The notes under the pieces: model-generated
The model's input: the letters and a program-made list of their open reading frames with translations, nothing else
Told to the model about the DNA's origin: nothing
The model's database searches: none
Origin: Hoeflea sp.
GTDB taxonomy: Bacteria > Pseudomonadota > Alphaproteobacteria > Rhizobiales > Rhizobiaceae
NCBI RefSeq assembly: GCF_002733955.1
Contig: NZ_NVXQ01000001.1
Location: 534,316 to 598,315 of the forward strand
Length of the DNA stretch: 64,000 bases
Direction of reading: 5' to 3'
Shown: positions 44,264-54,037 of the stretch, one piece after another
How positions within the stretch are numbered: position 1 is the first letter of the stretch
Layout: each line of letters begins with the position of its first letter
Program-made: the position numbers and the translations under genes

Positions 44264-45750
44264 TGAGTTCTCAAACACTTTCGCACGCTGCCGAAACCAT
44301 CGATTCCGGCGACGACGCACCGCTCACCGACGCCCAAGCGGCTGCAGCCGGACGCCAGGCGCGCCCGCTTCGCTTCATCACCTGCGGCTCGGTCGATGAT
44401 GGCAAATCGACGCTGATCGGCCGGCTGTTGTGGGACACCAAGGCGGTCAAGGAAGACCAGGCAGCGACGCTGAGGCGCGATTCCACCGGCAAGCAGAACG
44501 AGCTCGGGCTTCCGGATTTCGCGCTGCTGCTCGACGGGCTCCAGGCCGAACGCGAACAGGGCATCACCATCGATGTCGCCTATCGCTATTTTGCCACCGA
44601 CCGGCGCTCGTTCATCGTTGCCGACACGCCGGGCCATGTGCAGTACACCCGCAACATGGCCACCGGCGCCTCGACCGCCGACCTGGCGGTGCTGCTGGTC
44701 GATGCCCGCGCCGGCATTCTCGAACAGACCCGACGGCACGCCACGATTGCCGCGCTGATGGGCATCCGGCAATTCGTGCTGGCAGTCAACAAGATCGACC
44801 TCGCGCAGTATGACGAGGCCCGGTTCCGGGCGATATCGCGCGACTTCAAGGAAATTGCGCTGTCGCTCGGCGTGCGCCAGGTGACGGCCATTCCGGTCTC
44901 GGCGCTCAAGGGCGAGAACATCGTGCTGCGCGGCGACGAGGCGATGCCGTGGTATGATGGGCCGACGCTGGTCGAGGTGCTGGAGAAAGCCACCCAGCGC
45001 ACCGGCCAGACCACCGGGTTCCGGCTGCCGGTGCAGCGTGTCTCGCGGCCCGGTGAGGGCTTTCGTGGCTATCAAGGCACGGTTGCCGGCGGCTCGATCA
45101 AGCCGGGCGACAGCGTTGTGGTGCTGCCCTCGGGCGTCGAGGCCAATGTCAAGGCCATCGTCACCTATGATCTGGTGCGCAACGCTGCGGTGAATGGCGA
45201 CGCCATCACTCTGGTGCTCGATCGCCCGGTGGACGTGGCGCGCGGCGACATGATCGCGGCGATTGACCAGCGGCCGCAAACCGGTCGCGCATTCAATGCC
45301 CGGCTGGTGGCGCTCTCGCCGGACGGCGTGGTGCCAGGCAAGCGCTACTGGCTCAAGGCCGGCGCACGGCGACAGCGGGTGATGGTCCGACCAACCTCGG
45401 CGCTCGATCTTTCGACCGGCAAATGGGATGACGCCACGTTCCTGCCGGTCAACGGCATCGGCGTGGTCGAGCTTGATTTCGAGGACACGGCGATCTTCGA
45501 TTCCTACGAAACCAACCGCGAAACCGGCGCCTTCATCCTGATCGACCCGGAAACACTGAACACGGTTGCCGGCGGCATGATCGAGGGCAAACGCACGAAA
45601 TCCGGCCGCTTCGACGCGCTGCCCGATTCCGACCGCGCCAGCATCACCCTGCCCGCACGGTTGCTCGAAGCGTTCCTGAAAACCGAGTTTGCGAGAGCGC
45701 ATGCGGGCGAAATCCGGGTGACCGCACCCGAAGAGGCTGGCGGGGAGTAG
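44263..45750 (+). CDS. cysN: Sulfate adenylyltransferase subunit 1 (GTPase CysN)
   Basis: 495 residues. G1 GSVDDGKSTLIG, G2/EREQGITID, G3 DTPGHVQYTRN and G4 NKIDL are visible, followed by EF-Tu-like domains. Length matches CysN without a fused CysC kinase, so no APS kinase is encoded here, consistent with the APS-reductase type of CysH. Forms the ATP sulfurylase complex with CysD in the cytoplasm. Translationally coupled to cysD. Confidence 0.96.
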   Translation: MSSQTLSHAAETIDSGDDAPLTDAQAAAAGRQARPLRFITCGSVDDGKSTLIGRLLWDTKAVKEDQAATLRRDSTGKQNELGLPDFALLLDGLQAEREQGITIDVAYRYFATDRRSFIVADTPGHVQYTRNMATGASTADLAVLLVDARAGILEQTRRHATIAALMGIRQFVLAVNKIDLAQYDEARFRAISRDFKEIALSLGVRQVTAIPVSALKGENIVLRGDEAMPWYDGPTLVEVLEKATQRTGQTTGFRLPVQRVSRPGEGFRGYQGTVAGGSIKPGDSVVVLPSGVEANVKAIVTYDLVRNAAVNGDAITLVLDRPVDVARGDMIAAIDQRPQTGRAFNARLVALSPDGVVPGKRYWLKAGARRQRVMVRPTSALDLSTGKWDDATFLPVNGIGVVELDFEDTAIFDSYETNRETGAFILIDPETLNTVAGGMIEGKRTKSGRFDALPDSDRASITLPARLLEAFLKTEFARAHAGEIRVTAPEEAGGE

Positions 45751-45857
45751 TTTCCGCCACGGTAGCTTCCAATTGAAGTGCCTGCGCTTGGCGGCGCAAG
45801 GGCCGGCCTCATTCCATCAACAGGGCCGGCCTATGTCGCTGTAACACCTCCCTGATT

Positions 45858-45908
45858 TTCGGGGCCTGATCTTCGGGGCCTGATCCATCGGCGCGCCTGA
45901 TCCATCGG
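45858..45908. repeat. Short tandem repeats downstream of cysN
   Basis: TTCGGGGCCTGATC occurs twice in exact tandem (45,858-45,871 and 45,872-45,885), overlapping a second repeat CCTGATCCATCGG (45,879-45,891 and 45,896-45,908). They lie in the 169-base convergent gap between cysN and the histidine kinase stop. Origin by slippage is likely; a terminator hairpin is not obvious. Confidence 0.6.
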
Positions 45909-45919
45909 GGGTGTCGATT

Positions 45920-48103
45920 TCAGTTTTCGCCGGGGATTTTGACCAACTCCGCGCCGCCTGTCAGCGCCACCTCCCCGATCGGAGCAGTCAGCTGCCATTT
46001 GAGGCCGTCTGGCGCGTAGTTGAGTTCTACATGCCCACCCACGGAGAGCGCGGCCATGCGTTCGATGACCGTGCGGCCAAAGCCACTGTGGTCAGGTGTG
46101 CTGACCTGCGGACCACCGGTTTCTGCCCAGTGGATCGTGAAGGACTTTTCGTCCTCGGTGGTGGACCAGTCAATGGAAACGGTGCCCCCGGGGGTCGACA
46201 GCGAGCCGTATTTCATCGCATTGGTCGACAACTCGTGCAGCGCCATGCCGATGCCCTGGGCCGCCGTCGGGGTCAAGGTCAAGTCGGGCCCATTCAGCCT
46301 GATCCCGTTTGCCTTCTTGGCCTCGCCAAGGTGCCGGAGCTGGGATTCGACCAGGTCCCTGACGCTGACGCCGCCCCAGTTGCCCTGTACGATCAGGTCC
46401 TGAGAGCCCGACAGGGAATAGAGCCTTTGGGAAAACCGGTCGATGAACTCGGAAGGCGGGCTGTTGCGCGCGGTCTGCCGGGCCATCGACAGGACTACCG
46501 TGAGCAGGTTCTTGGAGCGATGATTGACCTCACGCATCAGGTAACGGATGTGCTCGTCATAACGCTGTCGCTCGGACAGGTCGTAGAAATTGCAGACAAC
46601 GCCCGGGCGTCCATCCGGCATGGTGATGCGCTCGATTTTCCAGTCATAGGACTCGACTTCGTTGCTGTCTTGCCGGCGCTCGATGGTTGAGGGCGCGTGA
46701 TAGGGCTCCCCGGTTTCAAGCGTATGCCGGAACAGGCCGATCGCCTCGGAGACGAAGGGCTCTGGCCATATGACACGCAGCGCATCAGCGAAATCTCGAC
46801 CGATCAGCGGCCGCACATTCTCGAAGACCGGTTGCGCTCCGTTGGAGACATGGGCGAGCCGGAAATCAGCGTCGACCGTGTAAATCCCGAAGGGAGACCC
46901 GGCCACCAGGTTCTGGAAGGTGTCATGGGAGGTCTTGAGCGACTCGACCATGGCCTTGCGATCGGAAATATCAATGCCTGACGGGATCAGATTGACGAGG
47001 ATGCCATCGTCATCAAAGAGCGGCGCCAGCTGGAAATCGATCCACAGCAATTCGCCGCCGGCGACCCGGATCTGGACATCATAACGACTGACCTCACCGG
47101 CGTGGGCCCGCTCGCAGGATTGCTGCAATTGCTTCTGAACTTCAGGCGCGTAGTTCCACCAGTAGCAATCCCAGAATTTCTTGCCGATCACATCCTTCGC
47201 CTCGATGCCCGCGGCTTCGAGCGGGGCACGGTTGGCTTCCACCAGGGTGCCGTCGGGCTCGAGCACACCGACAAAGGCAAAAAGATTGTCGAGAACGCTA
47301 CGCAGCCTTTGCTCGGCCAGGCGTTCCTCCGTCACATCGCGATGAACCGTGGAAACGCCGGTCACTTCGCCGGAAGCGGAACGAACCGGGGCCGCGGTAA
47401 CCGCAATGGTCAGAAGCTCCCCGGCCCTGGTCTGCCGCACAACATCAAAATGCTTGATTTCGCTGGCGACAATCTCGGAGACATAATCTTTGGCGCTGTG
47501 TGGCCACTCCGGCGGGTACAGCATTTCGATCGAGCGCCCGACCATGCCTGCCCGGTCATAGCCATAGAGTTTTTCGGCAGCGGCATTCCAGCTGGTGATC
47601 AGACCGTCGGTATCGAAAGCAATGACGGCATCGGGCATCGTGGCGACGATTGCCGCAAGGTTGCGGGTGTTCTGCTCGGCATCGTTCAGGTCGATCCGGG
47701 CGAGCTCCAGAGATGTCACGTTGCGATGGGTGATGAGAACATTAATTTCGCCGTCCAGCTCCATGGGCGACGCCAGCAACTCGAACCAGCGTTGTTCGGT
47801 GTCCGAGTGGCAATGATACTTGATGCGAAATTCGCTGCCGTTCTCGAGCAGCTGCGTGAGCCCGGCCTCGACCTGACTTGCCAACCCGTCGCCCGATTCT
47901 GCGCTTTTACGGCAGATCAGCAGGTAATTCTCGCCGACATAGTGGCTATCGGAATCACCACCATTGTCGATGGCGAACTGACGCCAGGCCTTGTTGACGC
48001 ACTTGATGGTTCCGTCTTGCGACATGACGGCAACGCCGTCGCGCATGGCGTCGATCAGTGGCTGTAGTGCAGGCGCGTCGGATGGCACAATGCACTGGCT
48101 CAT
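45920..48103 (-). CDS. PAS-domain sensor histidine kinase, HWE family
   Basis: 727 residues, no membrane segments. Four PAS-like domains follow one another (~residues 10-110, 140-265, 270-395, 400-520), the second ending in the PAS-typical TGVSTVHRDVTEER. The C-terminal kinase has an HWE-type H-box (REVNHRSKNLLTVVLSMARQ), the N-box ALHELSTNAMKYG and the defining HWAETGG motif. Such kinases phosphorylate a response regulator or anti-sigma antagonist. No response regulator is adjacent. Ligand or light cofactor residues (e.g. NCRFLQ) are not evident. ATG 48103 lacks a strong Shine-Dalgarno. Confidence 0.92.
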   Translation of the reverse strand: MSQCIVPSDAPALQPLIDAMRDGVAVMSQDGTIKCVNKAWRQFAIDNGGDSDSHYVGENYLLICRKSAESGDGLASQVEAGLTQLLENGSEFRIKYHCHSDTEQRWFELLASPMELDGEINVLITHRNVTSLELARIDLNDAEQNTRNLAAIVATMPDAVIAFDTDGLITSWNAAAEKLYGYDRAGMVGRSIEMLYPPEWPHSAKDYVSEIVASEIKHFDVVRQTRAGELLTIAVTAAPVRSASGEVTGVSTVHRDVTEERLAEQRLRSVLDNLFAFVGVLEPDGTLVEANRAPLEAAGIEAKDVIGKKFWDCYWWNYAPEVQKQLQQSCERAHAGEVSRYDVQIRVAGGELLWIDFQLAPLFDDDGILVNLIPSGIDISDRKAMVESLKTSHDTFQNLVAGSPFGIYTVDADFRLAHVSNGAQPVFENVRPLIGRDFADALRVIWPEPFVSEAIGLFRHTLETGEPYHAPSTIERRQDSNEVESYDWKIERITMPDGRPGVVCNFYDLSERQRYDEHIRYLMREVNHRSKNLLTVVLSMARQTARNSPPSEFIDRFSQRLYSLSGSQDLIVQGNWGGVSVRDLVESQLRHLGEAKKANGIRLNGPDLTLTPTAAQGIGMALHELSTNAMKYGSLSTPGGTVSIDWSTTEDEKSFTIHWAETGGPQVSTPDHSGFGRTVIERMAALSVGGHVELNYAPDGLKWQLTAPIGEVALTGGAELVKIPGEN

Positions 48104-48295
48104 TCTTCGATCACCCCGGCACCCTTTCGGAACGCAGATTCCATAGACGAAAGTTATATGATCGATAACGGCTTGACCACCGGGTCAGTGATGGTGATGG
48201 CGGGCGCTTTGGCCTTTGGGAGAGGCGCGATGCTGTCTCCCGTAAAGGCAGCATGCTTCTCAGCGGCTGGGTCGGATTGCGCCCGGTTCCGGCTT

Positions 48296-50401
48296 TCATG
48301 CCGGCGCTTCGGCCAGCTTCAGGATGTTCTCCTCCCAATCGAGGTCAAACCGCGGCCTTCCCTTCTTGAAGCTTCCTTCCAGACCCAGGTCTTCGACAGC
48401 TTGCCCGGCAATGCTGTAACCGAGCTCCCTGTAGGCTTCGAACTGTTCGTCGTCGAAGAACTGGTCGCCGGTGCTTTGATCGGGGAAATCAGGATTGGCG
48501 CCCTTGTAGCCCTTGGCCTTCATCGACAGATCCTCGATCATCGTGGTCTTCATGTAGATGATCACCCCCTCCTTCGCCCAGCCGGCGCCGTCAGGCATAT
48601 CGGCATAGACAACCTTGGCAACAAAATATCCCTTGTCGGCATAAAGTGCGTTGCTCGGGTACATGCCCTCCCGGGCCTTGGCGATCATTCGTTCCGGGCC
48701 CGCCTGTTTGTTGAGGGTTATCTTGGCGCCAAAGTCCGCCTCGATGCGCCGAATGGCGGTCACGAAATCCGAATAGGAAGCGGAATTGTCCTGGCCGCCG
48801 TCACAGATGATGATCAGCCGACATCGCCTGCGGACAAGTTCATACAGGCCGAGGTTTTCGAAATGTCCGCCATCGCTGAGTTCGGAGAATTTTGAATTTT
48901 CAGCGTATCCCTTGCCGGTTGCAGAATAGTAGCCACTGGGGAAGAAGTGGTTCGGCCGGATGTTTCCCGCAATCCTGGCAAGTGTCTTTTCAAGCATGGT
49001 TTCGGGCTTTCGCGGGTTGTTGACCCAGTAACCCAGCCGGAAATTAAGCAGGTTCATGACCAGAGACACGGTCTTGTTGCGCGTGATGCCCTTGCCCCCA
49101 ATACCGGTCCGCGGATTGGCGGCCGCCCCGGAAATGGCCATGGCGGTGCCAAGCGTCATTTCATTGCCGTCGAAGAATTTCGTGTTCAGCCAACCGGTGG
49201 CATCACTGCCGCACATGCCGGGTGAGAGAATGAAACTCGCGCCACCGCGCATGCGGTGCTTCAGCGAGTTGGCATTGGCAAGAACGATGTTGGTGTTGAT
49301 GAGCGGGTAAGGCCCGCGGTGGTTCTCCCATACTTCGGACAGTTTCAATTGATCGGCCAGTCCCGCGGCGCCGGGGTGGTCTTCCATGGTGGTCTCGCGG
49401 TCAGGCATGAAGGCTTCCACGAGCCGGTCCCGATAGAAGCGGCCGAGCGAGATATAGTTGAGGTTGGCGAAGGCGCCTGTGATCACGGCAACGGCAAACC
49501 AGGTCCAGAAACCCACCTGGATCAGCCGGGCGGCGTCCTGATTCTCCGACAAAGCGCTTACCGGACTTGGCGTCTGAATCTGGGGCGGACTTGCGGCCGT
49601 TTCCCCGCCTGACTGCGCTGTGATTTCTGCCCGGGCCACGTACTCGGCCGTGCTCTCCACCAGGCCAGCAGCTTCCGATACCTTACCCGCAACCTGAAAG
49701 CTGAGAATAGCCAGCCCGAACAGCAAGGCTGCGGCGCCAATTTTCAGTATCAGGCTGGTGAAGCGGCCTCCCCCGCCTTTTCCTGCTGACTGGTAGAGCC
49801 CCCAGAAGCCACTGAGCACGCCGGTGAGCACACCGAACAGTCCGGCGATTCCGCCACCATCCTGACCGACTTTCTGGTAAATAGAGAAATGGACAAGGGG
49901 AAGCGTTCCGACAGCCAGCAATACTGCCGCAAAGATCAGCAGAAGTCCGGCCCATTTCTCGAACGAGCGGCGACCGGAATAGCGTGACGAAACCGACGGC
50001 ACGCGGCGGAGCCACCGGAACAGCCGTCCGAGGCGGTAGTTCAACAACATCATGCTGATAATGATCATGGCGAAAGGTACCAGCCACTGACCGTCGCGAA
50101 TGCTCCGGCCCTCCTCCTGCGGAAAACCGATAGTTGCCTGATAGGCGAGCAAGCAGGTCAGCAGGACGGCCAGGAACACCGGGCCTTTGCTGCCTGCCGG
50201 ATCGTCCCCGATGGAATAGGCCAGGGACACGATTGCGAAACCGAACAGGACCACGACCGCCAGGCCCACGTTCCAATGGAGAAAGTCGAGGTAGGCATGC
50301 AATCCCGGCACCCCTTGCAGCAAATCCGGCGCAACACCGACGATGGAGCTGATCAGGGATGCGCCCGACAGCGTGACCAGCGCAACAAGCAGCCAGATCA
50401 C
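48296..50401 (-). CDS. Patatin-like phospholipase, C-terminal part after in-frame amber stop
   Basis: 701 residues from a GTG (50,401). N-terminal half is membrane-spanning (several hydrophobic segments between residues 1 and 240), and the C-terminal half carries the patatin active-site Asp in a DGGHFENLGLYELV motif near 48,870. This half is in the same frame as the N-terminal half encoded upstream, separated only by TAG at 50,420-50,422. The GTG has no good Shine-Dalgarno, so the two parts look like one gene. Whether the C-terminal part is made separately is unknown. Confidence 0.75.
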   Translation of the reverse strand: MIWLLVALVTLSGASLISSIVGVAPDLLQGVPGLHAYLDFLHWNVGLAVVVLFGFAIVSLAYSIGDDPAGSKGPVFLAVLLTCLLAYQATIGFPQEEGRSIRDGQWLVPFAMIIISMMLLNYRLGRLFRWLRRVPSVSSRYSGRRSFEKWAGLLLIFAAVLLAVGTLPLVHFSIYQKVGQDGGGIAGLFGVLTGVLSGFWGLYQSAGKGGGGRFTSLILKIGAAALLFGLAILSFQVAGKVSEAAGLVESTAEYVARAEITAQSGGETAASPPQIQTPSPVSALSENQDAARLIQVGFWTWFAVAVITGAFANLNYISLGRFYRDRLVEAFMPDRETTMEDHPGAAGLADQLKLSEVWENHRGPYPLINTNIVLANANSLKHRMRGGASFILSPGMCGSDATGWLNTKFFDGNEMTLGTAMAISGAAANPRTGIGGKGITRNKTVSLVMNLLNFRLGYWVNNPRKPETMLEKTLARIAGNIRPNHFFPSGYYSATGKGYAENSKFSELSDGGHFENLGLYELVRRRCRLIIICDGGQDNSASYSDFVTAIRRIEADFGAKITLNKQAGPERMIAKAREGMYPSNALYADKGYFVAKVVYADMPDGAGWAKEGVIIYMKTTMIEDLSMKAKGYKGANPDFPDQSTGDQFFDDEQFEAYRELGYSIAGQAVEDLGLEGSFKKGRPRFDLDWEENILKLAEAPA

Positions 50402-50419
50402 CCCAGCGGCGATCCTTGA

Positions 50420-51217
50420 CTAACGTCCCGGTTTTTGGGCGCTGAGATCGGAGAACTGTTTTATCCCGAGTTGCTCAAACGGCGTTTGTTGTGCACGGCG
50501 GGACCACGACAGCAGCGAAAACTGTATCGACAACGCCAGGTAGACTAGTCCGACACCAGCGGCAGCCAGGATGCATAGTTTGAAGATGGCGGTGAATTGA
50601 GGCGCTGAGCCAAATGCCTCCACAGCATTTGCGGCGGGAAGGCCCGACCCGAGCCAGTGCATGATGATAAAGATCGCACTGGCTATCGGAATCCACACGA
50701 GCAAATTCAACAGCACAGCCCGGAGCACGATGCCTATGCCCGAAAGAAGAGTAATGCCGTTGCCCGGAATAAGGTAGTTTCCGTTTTTTCTCAGATGGGT
50801 GAGAACCGGATTGCCGATCTCGTCGATATTGTTCGGATCAGCCGTGCCCCAGGGCAGATTTTCCGCAGCATCGAACTGGCTCGCCATTTTGTCGGGGTCG
50901 CGGGAGGTGTTTCCAGACAGCCACCAGGCAAGTGCCGAGCCGATATACCCGCCTCCCGACACCGTCGAAAGGTAATCGACATGTTTGAAAATGCCGGAAG
51001 CAGCCAGTTTCTGCATCACACCGAGACAAAATATGCTTGATCTTATGCCACCACCGGAGAAGGCGACCCCGAAAAACTGCGACCTGTCAGTTCCGCGTTC
51101 TGCCTTGATCATGCTTGCTTCGTGATCAAGCAACACACCGTCAACGGAAGCATAGGTGGGGAATGAATCTGCCAGACCGCTGCCTTGGCTTGCTGTACTC
51201 TTGCTTGCAGTGCTCAT
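50420..51217 (-). CDS. Patatin-like phospholipase, N-terminal part before in-frame amber stop
   Basis: 265 residues. Contains the patatin oxyanion motif SGGGIRSS (residues 54-61) and a nucleophile region STVSGGGYIG (Ser near residue 87), but lacks the Asp of the catalytic dyad, which is encoded after the TAG. Hydrophobic segments begin near residue 150 and continue into the other part. Start ATG 51217 follows GGGAGGG; open codons run to 51349. Family members of about 1,000 residues usually carry all these parts in one chain, so this looks like an interrupted gene. Acts on lipid acyl esters. Confidence 0.75.
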   Translation of the reverse strand: MSTASKSTASQGSGLADSFPTYASVDGVLLDHEASMIKAERGTDRSQFFGVAFSGGGIRSSIFCLGVMQKLAASGIFKHVDYLSTVSGGGYIGSALAWWLSGNTSRDPDKMASQFDAAENLPWGTADPNNIDEIGNPVLTHLRKNGNYLIPGNGITLLSGIGIVLRAVLLNLLVWIPIASAIFIIMHWLGSGLPAANAVEAFGSAPQFTAIFKLCILAAAGVGLVYLALSIQFSLLSWSRRAQQTPFEQLGIKQFSDLSAQKPGR

Positions 51218-51618
51218 CGCCTCAGCCCTCCCAGGCCGGACATACTGACACACAATCAGAACAAAGTCTTGCGACGACACGTCATCACGCGGATTCAAGA
51301 CCAGTCGTCCCATTGGATACTTTTGATTAGAGAAAGGAAATCGCGCCAAGACTTGCGTCTTTTGGTCAAGGCAAACCGGAGAACGTGCAAACCTTGGAAA
51401 CCATCAGTCTGCCTAAGACGGCATTTGCCATGTGGCTTCTGCTGGAGCCGGCTCCGTGCCAGGCACGAGCAGGTTGTTGCCCTTGCCATCCCATCCGCAG
51501 CACAGGCAAGCCCACAATACCCGGCGATATTTACTGCAGCGCAGCAAGGTTTCATTAGACAGTTCGTGTTCAAATTGATGAAAGTTTTCATCAACTCCGG
51601 ATCCGGACGTCTCTTTCC
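51218..51618. other. Intergenic region between patatin gene and sthA
   Basis: 401 bases between divergent genes. Should contain both promoters. An AT-rich stretch lies about 51,540-51,600 (TTCAAATTGATGAAAGTTTTCATCAAC; GATGAAA/TTTCATC is a short dyad) just before sthA. I see no RNA gene. Confidence 0.45.
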
Positions 51619-53013
51619 ATGGAACATTACGACTTCATCGTTATTGGCAGCGGCCCGGCCGGGCGGCGCGCAGCGATTCAGGCCGCCAAGTTCGGCAAGA
51701 AGGTTCTGGTGGTGGAACGCGGCGGCCGGGTTGGCGGGGTCTCGGTTCACACCGGCACCATTCCTTCCAAGACCCTGCGCGAGACCGCGCTCAACCTTTC
51801 AGGCTGGCGCGAGCGCGGGTTTTATGGCCGCTCCTACCGGGTCAAGCAGGATCTGACCGCGCATGACCTGCGCGCACGGCTCGACATCACGCTCAACCAC
51901 GAGATCGAGGTGCTTGAGCACCAGTTTGCCCGCAACCAGGTCACCACCTTGCGCGGCGATGCGCGGTTCAAGGACAGGACAACCATCGAGGTCGAGGGCG
52001 AACAGGGCGAGACCTTCGAATTCTACGCCGATTCGATTCTGCTGGCCGTGGGCACCGTACCCTTTCGCCCGGACTACGTGCCGTTTGATGGCAAGCAGGT
52101 TTTCGACAGTGACGGGATCCTGACGCTCGATCACCTGCCGCGCTCGATTGCCGTCATCGGCGCAGGCGTCATCGGCATCGAATATGCCACCATCTTCAGC
52201 TCGCTCGACGTGCATGTGACGCTGATCGAGCCGCGCGAGACCATGCTCGACTTCATCGACCGCGAGCTGATCGGCGATTTCACGCATCAGCTCAAGGACC
52301 GCGGCATGGTACTCCGCTTTGGCAAGAAGGCGGAGACGATCCGCAAGCTGGACAACGGCATGTGCGAGATCCAGATGGAGGGCGGCAGACACATCCGCTC
52401 GGAAATGGTGCTGTTTGCAGCTGGACGAATGGGTGCCACGTCCAGCCTCAACCTGGAAGCCTGTGGCCTTGAGAGTGATGCGCGCGGCCGGATCAAGGTC
52501 GATCCGACCACATTCGTCACCGACGTGCCCAGCATCTATGCCGCCGGCGACGTTATCGGGTTTCCGAGCCTGGCCTCGACCTCGATGGAACAGGGCCGGA
52601 TTGCCGCCTGCCATGCGCTCGGCATGCCAGCGCATGAACCACCGAAATTCTTCCCCTACGGGATCTACTCGGTGCCGGAAATATCGACCGTCGGCATGAC
52701 CGAAGAGGAAGTGCAGGAGCGCGGGATTGCCTATGAATGCGGCGTGGCCCGGTTCCGGGAAACCTCGCGCGGCCACATCATGGGACTGAACACCGGGATG
52801 CTGAAGATGATCTTCTCGCTCAAGACCCGCCGGCTGCTGGGCTGCCACATCGTCGGCGAAGGCGCGACCGAGCTGATCCATATTGGCCAGGCGGTGCTCA
52901 ACCTCAAAGGCACGCTCGAGTATTTCGTCGAGAACACGTTCAATTATCCCACACTTGCGGAAGCCTACAAGATTGCCGCACTGGACGCCTGGAACCGGAT
53001 GCCGGTGGAGTGA
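51619..53013 (+). CDS. sthA: Soluble NAD(P)+ transhydrogenase
   Basis: 464 residues of the flavin disulfide-reductase fold: FAD motif VIGSGPAGRRAAIQAAKFG, NAD motif AVIGAGVIGIEYA, APGDVIGFPSLA-type segment (YAAGDVIGFPSLAS) and the C-terminal interface GEGATELIHIGQ. The first Cys of the usual disulfide pair is replaced (GGVSVHTGTIPSK), as in SthA and unlike lipoamide dehydrogenase. It exchanges reducing equivalents between NADPH and NAD in the cytoplasm. Monocistronic. Confidence 0.95.
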   Translation: MEHYDFIVIGSGPAGRRAAIQAAKFGKKVLVVERGGRVGGVSVHTGTIPSKTLRETALNLSGWRERGFYGRSYRVKQDLTAHDLRARLDITLNHEIEVLEHQFARNQVTTLRGDARFKDRTTIEVEGEQGETFEFYADSILLAVGTVPFRPDYVPFDGKQVFDSDGILTLDHLPRSIAVIGAGVIGIEYATIFSSLDVHVTLIEPRETMLDFIDRELIGDFTHQLKDRGMVLRFGKKAETIRKLDNGMCEIQMEGGRHIRSEMVLFAAGRMGATSSLNLEACGLESDARGRIKVDPTTFVTDVPSIYAAGDVIGFPSLASTSMEQGRIAACHALGMPAHEPPKFFPYGIYSVPEISTVGMTEEEVQERGIAYECGVARFRETSRGHIMGLNTGMLKMIFSLKTRRLLGCHIVGEGATELIHIGQAVLNLKGTLEYFVENTFNYPTLAEAYKIAALDAWNRMPVE

Positions 53014-53257
53014 GATTGGCACCTGCTTCAGGCGGAGCAGATCTGACTTTAGACTCGATTGGCAGTCCGAAGCTCAGTGGCAGCGGAACGATTTTTTTTA
53101 CCGTCGGTTGCCGGCAAACCATGGTTACAAAGGGCGGCTTGCGGACTTTCGCTGCGATCATCACCAGCGTCGGTAATGCCGATTAACCGGCAGCAAGGAA
53201 AGGAAAGCCGCAACTGATCTACCACAAAAATCATATAGCGATTAATCCTCCTATGTA

Positions 53258-54037
53258 TCAAGTTGCATCTGTTTCGTTCCCTGCGGTGGATTCGAGATTA
53301 TCAAAATCCATTTCGTGCTCGAATTCCAAAACATTTGCAGCCATTGAAATACAGGCAACAGCAATAAGCCCGATACAAAGAAGATAAACCGACCAGCCAG
53401 CGACAGTATCAGAAAGTCCGTCGTGTGCGATATATAAGATACATATTATTGCGAAGATCCATGCCGAAAGCAAAACGAACGCGAGGGATCCAATGAGAAG
53501 CCTATTGTAGAAGTTACCCAACGTAGATATATTAAATCCAGGCACACGGCCATTTACTGGAGCCTTCTGAGCGTACTTCACAAACAACCATGTCGGAACT
53601 TTAGATGCTGCAAAAAGGTCTGCGTCCAACTCATTCTTTGCGAGCACAGATTGGGCAATAGCGGCTATAACTGAGTTGTACATCTGAATAGAGAGAAATG
53701 AATACGTGATCATTAGAACACTAAAAGCTGATGTGAGAAGACTTAATTCAAGAAAAGCCGGGACCCCTCCAACTGATGTACCTGTTCCGGGTATAACTAT
53801 ATCTCCACCATTCCATGAAACAAACGTCAAAAATAACGCAACGGCCAAGGCACGCACCATATTTTGTTGCTGCCCCTCAAAGTGCATTCTTTGTTGAACA
53901 AGCCCGTTGAGTATATCCTCGTTTATGTCGCTTAAACCAAGCCGTTTCTGCCGCCGAAGTTCCTCGGTGGTGAACATGCTAGCGCGAACATAAAGGTTTT
54001 GCTTGAGAGTGTAGCGTTCAGTCATTGGGCCGTTCAT
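53258..54037 (-). CDS. Four-helix membrane protein of unknown function in an AT-richer patch
   Basis: 259 residues. About 58 soluble residues (LKQNLYVRASMFTTEELRRQKRLGLSDINED) precede four hydrophobic segments at ~59-75, 90-118, 178-203 and 210-235, then an acidic tail (EHEMDFDNLESTAGNE). Codon use is visibly AT-richer than in neighbours, suggesting transfer. Start taken at ATG 54037; ATG 54025 also possible; neither has a good Shine-Dalgarno. No homologue recognised. Its start overlaps the stop of a doubtful short frame (54,034-54,303). Confidence 0.6.
   Translation of the reverse strand: MNGPMTERYTLKQNLYVRASMFTTEELRRQKRLGLSDINEDILNGLVQQRMHFEGQQQNMVRALAVALFLTFVSWNGGDIVIPGTGTSVGGVPAFLELSLLTSAFSVLMITYSFLSIQMYNSVIAAIAQSVLAKNELDADLFAASKVPTWLFVKYAQKAPVNGRVPGFNISTLGNFYNRLLIGSLAFVLLSAWIFAIICILYIAHDGLSDTVAGWSVYLLCIGLIAVACISMAANVLEFEHEMDFDNLESTAGNETDAT

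Noticed and set aside
42956..44320. Minus-strand open frame of 454 codons across cysH and cysD
   Set aside because: CysH and CysD motifs are on the plus strand; the antisense translation has no family features.
48181..48280. Hairpin GATGCTG/CAGCATGC between patatin and kinase genes as a terminator
   Set aside because: Only a 6-7 base stem, long loop and no T-run on the minus strand.
53085..53105. T-run ATTTTTTTTA after sthA as a terminator
   Set aside because: No convincing GC-rich stem directly precedes it, so termination cannot be supported.
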